Shown in pieces: positions 1 to 4,443 of a stretch of DNA of 7,537 nucleotides (position 1 is its first letter; the number at the start of each line of letters is the position of its first letter). Both the position numbers and the translations under genes were made by a program. Source of the stretch: Thermomicrobiales bacterium (GTDB lineage Bacteria > Chloroflexota > Chloroflexia > Thermomicrobiales > UBA6265). The notes under the pieces are model-generated. The model was not told where the DNA came from, ran no database searches, and worked only from the letters and a program-made list of their open reading frames with translations. The stretch lies in the NCBI GenBank assembly GCA_030447145.1, contig JAUJLY010000129.1, forward strand, positions 1 through 7,537, read 5' to 3'.

Positions 1-668
1 TTACCGGTGGTTCTATAGCCCGCATCATTGAGGACATCCGCAACCTCGCGATCACTCTTGCCCTCAGCGGCTGTGCGAAAGGCGAGCAGGAGACCAGGAT
101 AGGTGACGGGGTCAGGCTCCACTTGTTTTTCGTCGTTCTTCCTTACGCCGAAGGGCAGGAGGCCGTTGTACAAACCCTGCGCCTTCCTCTCTGCTTTGCC
201 CTTCTTTGTCTCGGCACTGAGGTTGTCACTGTAAAACTGCCCGAGGCCGACGAGCATGGTCAACATAAGCTGACCAGCAGGAGAAGAATGGTCCATGTTC
301 TCCGTGATCGAAACGAACCCGACCCCGGCGACTCCAAGACGATGGAAGGCGTCGAAGGCCACTTTACGGTTGCGTGCAAAACGATCAAGTTTATGAACCA
401 CGACTACATCGATCAGATGATTCTCAGCGTCCGTGAGCATCTGTGCGAACTGTGGACGTTTTTTCAGGTCGTCTGTTCGCGCACTCTTGCCTTCGTCGCG
501 GTATACACGAGCAACTGTCCACCCTTGGTTCTTGCAGTACAACTGCGTCGCTCGCTCTTGAGCGTCAAGACTATAGCCATCCACTTGCTCGTCTGAAGAC
601 ACCCGGAGGTAGATTGCGGCTCGGCGTGCGGCAGCACCGGTCCTTGTGGATGACGCAAATGTGTTCAT
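1..668 (-). CDS. Large serine recombinase (resolvase/invertase family), N-terminal part, truncated by window edge
   Basis: Site-specific DNA recombinase that would cut and rejoin DNA through a phosphoserine link. About 222 residues are visible, open to the left edge, so the C-terminal part is outside. The catalytic resolvase domain spans roughly residues 17-160. It holds the expected active-site set: R22 and nucleophile S24 in YLRVSSDEQ, then D95, R96 and R99 in HKLDRFARN. The motif QFYSDNLSAETKKG (144-157) marks the long helix after the catalytic domain. The segment from about 164 (QGLYNGLLPFG) begins the 'recombinase' domain found in large serine integrases and transposases, so this is not a small resolvase. 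The ATG at 668 is preceded by AGGAGG at 679-684 and overlaps the stop of the upstream repressor gene as ATGA. Whether it is an integrase, a transposase or a remnant depends on the missing C-terminus. Confidence 0.93.
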   Translation of the reverse strand, partial: MNTFASSTRTGAAARRAAIYLRVSSDEQVDGYSLDAQERATQLYCKNQGWTVARVYRDEGKSARTDDLKKRPQFAQMLTDAENHLIDVVVVHKLDRFARNRKVAFDAFHRLGVAGVGFVSITENMDHSSPAGQLMLTMLVGLGQFYSDNLSAETKKGKAERKAQGLYNGLLPFGVRKNDEKQVEPDPVTYPGLLLAFRTAAEGKSDREVADVLNDAGYRTTG

Positions 669-898
669 CGGTTCCAATCCTCCTGTCGTGAAGCGTTGAA
701 TGGTTGAGTACCGTTAAGAAGTTCATCGGGATCGACATCAAGGGCTTTTGCGAGCCTCCGTACCGTGCTGATTCGCGCTTTGGTGGTACCCGTTTCGATA
801 CGGCTAATCGACGCGGTAGTCATGTTTGCGCGTTGTGCCAATTCGGCTTGGGTCAGTAACCGGTTCAGTCGTGCTGACCGCAATCCCGGTAATTCCAT
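665..898 (-). CDS. Small XRE/Cro-CI type helix-turn-helix regulator
   Basis: DNA-binding transcriptional regulator, 77 residues from the chosen start and essentially a single HTH_3 domain. The helix-turn-helix is LTQAELAQRANMTTASISRI (residues 15-34), followed by ETGTTKARISTVRRLAKALD and DPDELL, a typical XRE ending. I chose the ATG at 898 because the minus strand carries GAGGGG just upstream. An in-frame ATG at 934 would add 12 basic residues (MRFTRKGLRGRR), but it has no ribosome site and would lie nearly at the 5' end of a transcript from the -10 at 950-955. The last codon overlaps the recombinase start as ATGA, so the two genes are probably one coupled unit and this protein is likely to control the recombinase and its own promoter (inference). 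The domain is clear; the target is unknown. Confidence 0.88.
   Translation of the reverse strand: MELPGLRSARLNRLLTQAELAQRANMTTASISRIETGTTKARISTVRRLAKALDVDPDELLNGTQPFNASRQEDWNR
679..684 (-). promoter_or_regulatory. Ribosome binding site of the serine recombinase
   Basis: Perfect AGGAGG on the minus strand, 10 nt before the ATG at 668 and inside the 3' end of the HTH gene. It fixes the recombinase start and supports coupled translation of the pair. Confidence 0.75.
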
Positions 899-936
899 GC
901 GCCGGCCCCTCAGCCCTTTCCTCGTAAACCGCATCG

Positions 937-955
937 TAATTACATATTAATTATA
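937..955 (-). promoter_or_regulatory. Candidate promoter and operator of the HTH-recombinase pair
   Basis: An AT-rich island stands out in GC-rich surroundings. On the minus strand it holds a perfect TATAAT at 950-955. Two identical palindromic TAATTA boxes (937-942 and 948-953) are separated by 5 bp, so their centres lie 11 bp apart, about one helical turn, and one box overlaps the -10. No good -35 is present at 16-18 bp. Small XRE repressors often bind such paired boxes over their own promoter; the binding itself is inferred. Confidence 0.45.
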
Positions 956-1184
956 CTCCATCGGTGGCCGCTCTGCTTGTCATAACAGACCGGCAATGCG
1001 AATTGAGCCGATCAGTGGCTTCGTCTGCTGGCAACCGTCTCCTGGTTCGGTGAATGCGAGAGGAGCAGAAAAGACATAAAGATTGCGCGTTGTCAGGCAA
1101 TGATGGAACATATCACTACGACGTGCGGAACTCGACGAGCGGAGATGCTGGCAGTATTGTCGCTGCCACGCCTGATTTGTGCTC

Positions 1185-1228
1185 CCCAAGCAGGATGTCG
1201 CCGGTTTGAATCCGGTCACCCGCTCCCA
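1185..1228 (+). repeat. tRNA-Gly 3' fragment, probable attachment-site remnant
   Basis: Reads as the 3' half of a tRNA: CCC at anticodon positions 34-36, AA, the anticodon 3' strand GCAGG, a 5-nt variable loop, T stem GCCGG/CCGGT around the 7-nt loop TTTGAAT, acceptor strand CACCCGC, then T73 and CCCA. CACCCGC with U73 and anticodon NCC points to tRNA-Gly. The 5' half is missing: no matching GCGGGTG or D arm occurs in the preceding 100 bp. Position 33 is C instead of T, so similarity starts right at the anticodon. Position 56 is T instead of C, and the CCA has an extra C; both fit a non-functional copy. Sites used by tRNA-targeting integrases typically run from the anticodon or T loop to the 3' end. 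In that arrangement the island would lie to the left and the chromosome to the right. Confidence 0.55.
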
Positions 1229-1251
1229 GAAAAGCCCATAGAATTAAGGAA

Positions 1252-1278
1252 AGCAGCCGCCTATCACGGTCGGCTGTT
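1252..1278. repeat. Hairpin-forming inverted repeat
   Basis: AGCAGCCG (1252-1259) pairs with CGGCTGTT (1271-1278) over 8 bp, one pair being G-T, around an 11-nt loop. It lies about 25 bp downstream of the tRNA fragment. It could be the leftover termination structure of the original tRNA gene, but no T-run follows, so I do not call it an intrinsic terminator. Confidence 0.3.
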
Positions 1279-1470
1279 GCCATGCCTGGGCGACAGGTTC
1301 ACCTCTGGTTCACAGCGGCGCATTGTCCGCAATGCGATGGAGTGCTGACCAGTCCTTGTTCCACCACGCGAAGTGATAACGATGCAACCAGGATAGAGCC
1401 TAAGAGCAGCGTGTTGCCTGCTCCTTACGGACAATCCGAACCGGGTGAGCCACGGTTACTTAGGCTGGCA

Positions 1471-1499
1471 CATGCTACGGTTTCGGAGTGAGTAGCATG
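1471..1499. repeat. Perfect 8-bp inverted repeat upstream of the DUF429 gene
   Basis: CATGCTAC (1471-1478) and GTAGCATG (1492-1499) are exact inverted copies around a 13-bp spacer. The repeat sits about 70 bp before the likely start of the next gene, where a dimeric regulator site or a leader hairpin would be. No function is shown by the sequence. Confidence 0.35.
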
Positions 1500-1571
1500 A
1501 ACTGGATATCGTGATGTGGACGGCCCTCAATGGAGTCTCCTCATCGAGAAACTATGGACAAAAGGGCCATA

Positions 1572-2372
1572 ATGCACGAGCGGGCATCCCGGCGCCGTAG
1601 AGCGGAGAATAACCTGCTGACCCTCGGTATCGATCTCGCCTCGCAGCCCAAGAAGACGGCCGGCTGCCTCATCGCGTGGTCCGCCCACGACGCAAATGTG
1701 TCGACCTTCGAGCTCGGGCTGACGGACGACGACATCCTTTTCCTCGCCGAGCGCGCTGAAGTTGTGGCGATCGACGCCCCCTTCGGCTGGCCCCAACCTT
1801 TCATTGACTTCGTCAGCGAGTCGCCAGCAACCCGCGAGGCGTCGGTCTGGGACCCCAGCAGCCGTGACCGCCTCTGCTTTCGCCGCACAGACCTACACGT
1901 GCGCAGGCTGCTTGGCCGACCGCCCCTGAGCGTTTCATCGGACAAGATCGCCGTGACCGCCATGCGGTGCACGGGCTTGCTGGCGCAACTAGGAGCCGAT
2001 GACCATTCCGGGGCTGGCCGGGTGGTGGAGGTTTACCCGGCGGTGGCGCTCCACATGTGGGGTTTCGCGTCCAGGCGCTACAAGACCGGGACAGCCGCCC
2101 TCCGTCACCAAGAGGGCAACCTGGCGGAACTGGTGAGAGCGGTCACGGCCGCCTGCCCCTGGCTGCGGCAGTCCAACGAGACCCTTCAGCTCTGCTCCCG
2201 TAATGACGACGCCTTCGACGCGTTGATCGCTGCGCTTGTCGGGCGTGCTTTGGCGCTCGGGCTGACCATTCCGCCGCCAGGAGAGGATGCTGCGCTGGCG
2301 AGGACCGAGGGGTGGATCGCGGTGCCGCATGCCGGCACGCTGAGTCAGCTCACCGAGGCCCAACCGCAGTAG
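1572..2372 (+). CDS. DUF429 family protein, predicted RNase H-fold nuclease
   Basis: Matches the DUF429 family by its ordered motifs: GIDLASQPKKTA (19-30, acidic D21), VAIDAPFGWP (65-74, D68), RRTDLHVR (104-111), EVYPA (153-157, E153), the helix NDDAFDALIAAL (211-222, D213/D216) and EGWIAVP (246-252). The family is predicted to adopt an RNase H-like fold with acidic metal-binding residues; its substrate and biological role are not established. At 266 residues it appears full length and all the acidic positions are present. I chose the ATG at 1572 because AAGGG ends 5 nt before it and the domain starts soon after; in-frame ATGs at 1530 and 1554 have weaker upstream signals. It stands alone, converging with the amidase gene 64 bp away, and lies just to the right of the presumed island boundary. 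There is no sign of a frameshift. Confidence 0.85.
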   Translation: MHERASRRRRAENNLLTLGIDLASQPKKTAGCLIAWSAHDANVSTFELGLTDDDILFLAERAEVVAIDAPFGWPQPFIDFVSESPATREASVWDPSSRDRLCFRRTDLHVRRLLGRPPLSVSSDKIAVTAMRCTGLLAQLGADDHSGAGRVVEVYPAVALHMWGFASRRYKTGTAALRHQEGNLAELVRAVTAACPWLRQSNETLQLCSRNDDAFDALIAALVGRALALGLTIPPPGEDAALARTEGWIAVPHAGTLSQLTEAQPQ

Positions 2373-2388
2373 GCCAGATCGGACGGAC

Positions 2389-2401
2389 CACGTGAGACGT
2401 G
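2389..2401. repeat. Short inverted repeat between convergent genes
   Basis: CACGT and ACGTG flank a 3-nt centre in the 64-bp gap between the stop codons of the DUF429 gene and the amidase. The stem is only 5 bp and has no T-run on either side, so it is at best a weak termination element. I see no other terminator in the gap. Confidence 0.2.
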
Positions 2402-2436
2402 AGCGCCGACGAAGGCAGGGGGGCCGGCTAAGGTGA

Positions 2437-3867
2437 CTACGCCTGCAGACTTTGAATGGTCGGGGGAAGGCGTTGATGCCATGAATTGGACTGTTCGTAC
2501 GCCCAAGCTGCGGATAGCAGGATTTCTTCTTCATATGGTTTGGCGACCAGCTGCATTCCCACGGGCAGGCCGGACTCCACAAACCCGCAGGGAATGGATA
2601 GGGCAGGGAAACCCGTCAAGTCGAATGGGCCGGTATAGTTGATCCTCGCCGCGAGTAGCTCCGGATGGGCATCTTCGCTCGTGGACAGGTCCTCATCAAT
2701 GAGCGGTGCAGTCATTGGTGAGGTGGGCATCAGCAGAATATCGACGCGGGACATGGCGTCGCGCATCTGCTCCATGACTTGCTTCCGAAGACGCTGCGCA
2801 TGGATGTAGGTTGTAGCGGGGGTGAGTGCTCCCAATTCCAGACGCTCCCGCACCGCGTCGCTGAACATATCGGATTCCGCTCGGAGCGCTGGCAGGTGAT
2901 AAGCGGCGGCTTCTGCGGACATGATGGCTAAGAGCACGGGGACGAGGTCGGACGGTGAGGGCGGGTCAACCGCCTGGATGGACGCGCCTAATCCTTGGAA
3001 GTGCTGGATCGCGTTTTCGATGACGCTCAAGGCAGAAGGGGCGATGTTCTCACGAAGGTAGGACGGGGCAATGCCGATGCGAAGCGCGGATACATCCCGC
3101 TCAAGCTCCAATGAGTAGTCACTGACCGGAAGCTCACTGCTGGTTGAATCGAGCGGGTCAGTGCCAGCAATAACTTTCAACAGCGCAGCGCAGTCTGCCA
3201 CTGTGCGCGTCATCGGTCCCATGTGATCACACGACCATGACAGGGGAATGGCACCGTGCCGACTGACGCGTCCATAGGTCGGTTTCATGCCCACAATCCC
3301 ACAGAATGCCGCGGGAATCCGAATACTGCCTCCCGTGTCGGAGCCCACCGACCCATAGCCCATACCGGCTGCCACCGCAGCAGCAGATCCGCTGCTGGAT
3401 CCCCCCGTCGAACGTAAGGGATCCCAAGGATTCCGGGCGGGTCCGACATCGGTGTGAACGGAGCCATATGCGAACTCGTACATATTAGCTTTGCCAATAA
3501 GAACCGCACCGGCTTGCCTGAGACGGTTTACGACGGTGGCGCTGGTGTTCGGTATCCAATGTCTGAGGAGTCGTGAGCCGCCAGTGGTGCGTACGCCAGC
3601 AGTCCAGAAGAGGTCCTTCACTGAGACCGGGATCCCATGAAGCGGCCCGCGGTAACCGCCTGCCGCAATTTCTCGGTCAGCTTCATTTGCCTGGCGACGG
3701 GCAGGCTCGGCCAGTACGGTAATAAAGGCATTCAGTTGCGATTCAAGCGCCTCAATACGCGACAGTACCGAATCGGTAATCTCTGCTGAGGACAGCTCTC
3801 GACGTCGGATGTTTGAGGCAATATCCACCAGTGGTCGATCGCACACGTCGTTCCGGACGCTAACCAT
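2437..3867 (-). CDS. Amidase-signature family hydrolase (GatA/AtzE-like)
   Basis: Hydrolyses, or transfers ammonia from, an amide bond by the Ser-cisSer-Lys mechanism; likely cytoplasmic, as no signal peptide is seen. The triad is intact: K84 in PVSVKDLF, cis-Ser S157 in STGGSSSGSAAAVAAG, and nucleophile S181 in GSDTGGSIRIPAAFCG. GIVGMKPTYGRVSRHG follows as in GatA. At 476 residues it is normal length. The C-terminal part keeps NYTGPFDLTGFPALSIPCG and GLPVGMQL, typical of the family. AAGGAG at 3875-3880 lies 7 nt before the ATG, and the first 8 bp overlap the end of the small GatC-like gene, so the two are probably translated together and may form a complex. No gatB adjoins, which favours a catabolic amidase over the tRNA amidotransferase, although gatB could be elsewhere. 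The substrate cannot be assigned; the adjacent peptide-type importer suggests an imported amide or peptide-like compound (inference). Confidence 0.93.
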   Translation of the reverse strand: MVSVRNDVCDRPLVDIASNIRRRELSSAEITDSVLSRIEALESQLNAFITVLAEPARRQANEADREIAAGGYRGPLHGIPVSVKDLFWTAGVRTTGGSRLLRHWIPNTSATVVNRLRQAGAVLIGKANMYEFAYGSVHTDVGPARNPWDPLRSTGGSSSGSAAAVAAGMGYGSVGSDTGGSIRIPAAFCGIVGMKPTYGRVSRHGAIPLSWSCDHMGPMTRTVADCAALLKVIAGTDPLDSTSSELPVSDYSLELERDVSALRIGIAPSYLRENIAPSALSVIENAIQHFQGLGASIQAVDPPSPSDLVPVLLAIMSAEAAAYHLPALRAESDMFSDAVRERLELGALTPATTYIHAQRLRKQVMEQMRDAMSRVDILLMPTSPMTAPLIDEDLSTSEDAHPELLAARINYTGPFDLTGFPALSIPCGFVESGLPVGMQLVAKPYEEEILLSAAWAYEQSNSWHQRLPPTIQSLQA

Positions 3868-4105
3868 TGAGCGGCTCCTTGGTGCGGCTGAGGTGTAACT
3901 CTACGGCGGGTTCTGCACCACCAGCATTGAGGCCGTCGATCGCGTGGATCAAGGCCATGTGCGACTCCAGCTGCGGCATGAGAGCACTGATTCTTTCCTC
4001 GGAGAGTTCTAAGCCGACCATTCGGGCCAACGACCTGACGGCATCCGTCGGCAGTCGGCCCGAGGTGGACCGTGCGGGCTCCGCTGAATTATCATGAGCG
4101 TTCAT
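3860..4105 (-). CDS. Small GatC/AtzG-like accessory subunit of the amidase
   Basis: An 81-residue protein from the chosen start. The core (about residues 20-70) reads AVRSLARMVGLELSEERI, then MPQLESHMALIHAIDGL and AEPAVEL. This is the pattern of GatC and of the DUF4089/AtzG family: two helices, then a short tail with xEP. In characterised systems such subunits wrap around a GatA-like amidase (GatC with GatA, AtzG with AtzE) and stabilise it. Here the stop overlaps the amidase start by 8 bp, which supports the same partnership. Start: the ATG at 4105 has AAAGGGAG just upstream (4109-4116). An in-frame ATG at 4147, with AAAGGA at 4156-4161, would add 14 basic/aromatic residues not usual for the family and cannot be excluded. 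The assignment rests on a short, weakly conserved pattern plus context. Confidence 0.72.
   Translation of the reverse strand: MNAHDNSAEPARSTSGRLPTDAVRSLARMVGLELSEERISALMPQLESHMALIHAIDGLNAGGAEPAVELHLSRTKEPLNG
3875..3880 (-). promoter_or_regulatory. Ribosome binding site of the amidase
   Basis: AAGGAG on the minus strand, 7 nt before the ATG at 3867 and inside the end of the GatC-like gene. It confirms the amidase start and the overlapping gene arrangement. Confidence 0.7.
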
Positions 4106-4294
4106 CGACTCCCTTTCATGCTTTCTCTTTATGAACCATCCCACCATAGTGAAGGTCCTTTAGGACGCCATTGTCGGGGTCCGTCACCTCGCCGGCCGCT
4201 CTCAGAACCTAGGTCTGCTCACGTGAAACCAACGTCAGGGATGTAGTCTCGCCGTGAGGCAATGACTGGCGGAATATCCTCAACCCCCCGCCTG

Positions 4295-4340
4295 AGTGAT
4301 GTTCACTTTCTGCATTATCGTGTACGCTTAATAATGAACA
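4295..4340. promoter_or_regulatory. Nested inverted repeats, candidate operator
   Basis: Three exact inverted pairs overlap: AGTGA (4295-4299) with TCACT (4303-4307), TGTTCA (4300-4305) with TGAACA (4335-4340), and CATTAT (4313-4318) with ATAATG (4331-4336). They sit in an AT-rich patch about 100 bp before the binding-protein gene. Such symmetry is typical of sites for dimeric regulators and could govern both divergent arms. The identity of any regulator is unknown; none is encoded next to it in the window. Confidence 0.4.
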
Positions 4341-4427
4341 AGTCCACTTGAGATAGTCGCCGGTAGACATTGAAGCTGCTGCAGGATCGAGTTGATGTGT
4401 ATCTCGGCTCTCATGTCAGCGTTTGTA

Positions 4428-4434
4428 GAGAGGA
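4428..4434 (+). promoter_or_regulatory. Ribosome binding site of the solute-binding protein
   Basis: GAGAGGA, 9 nt before the ATG at 4444. It rules against the in-frame TTG at 4435, which directly abuts the site. Confidence 0.65.
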
Positions 4435-4443
4435 TTGAGCGTC

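Larger units (their letters stand above)
956..1571. other. About 600 bp without a convincing gene
   Basis: Open frames here are short and overlapping, have no recognisable domain, and one of them merely translates the tRNA fragment. What the stretch holds is a tRNA-Gly 3' fragment (1185-1228), a hairpin-forming repeat (1252-1278) and a perfect inverted repeat (1471-1499), each listed separately. The left part may be element DNA and the right part resident DNA, with the junction at the tRNA fragment (inference). Confidence 0.6.
4106..4443. promoter_or_regulatory. Divergent intergenic control region between amidase and transporter arms
   Basis: About 300 bp separate the leftward amidase unit from the rightward transporter unit, so both promoters must lie here unless transcription comes from outside. 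It contains several exact palindromes: GTCCT/AGGAC at 4155-4166, overlapping the ribosome site of the alternative upstream start; TCACGTGA at 4219-4226; and the nested set at 4295-4340, listed separately. The AT-rich stretch near 4311-4337 is the best place for a rightward promoter, but I find no hexamer pair with normal spacing on either strand, so no exact promoter is called. Confidence 0.5.

Noticed and set aside
123..596. Plus-strand open frame of 157 codons at the left end
   Set aside because: It lies entirely antisense to the serine recombinase, whose active-site residues are all recognisable on the minus strand.
980..1219. Minus-strand open frame of 79 codons
   Set aside because: Its first codons are the antisense of the tRNA fragment; no domain and no clear ribosome site.
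1100..1228. A complete tRNA ending at 1228
   Set aside because: No 5' acceptor strand, D arm or matching 5' anticodon strand is found upstream, and T33 is missing, so only a fragment is called.
1252..1278. Intrinsic terminator after the tRNA fragment
   Set aside because: A stem is possible but the loop is 11 nt and no T-run follows.
2373..2436. Bidirectional terminator between the DUF429 gene and the amidase
   Set aside because: Only a 5-bp stem is present, with no T-tract on either strand.
1989..2582. Minus-strand open frame of 197 codons across the convergent gap
   Set aside because: It overlaps the DUF429 gene antisense and the end of the amidase, and has a low-complexity Arg/Pro/Ser-rich product.
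2437..4105. The pair as a genuine GatCA tRNA amidotransferase
   Set aside because: No gatB adjoins, and the neighbours are a transporter; it cannot be excluded but is not the better reading.
4302..4333. A sigma70-type promoter from TTCACT and TTAATA for the binding-protein gene
   Set aside because: The spacing would be 20 bp and both hexamers are poor, so no exact promoter was called.
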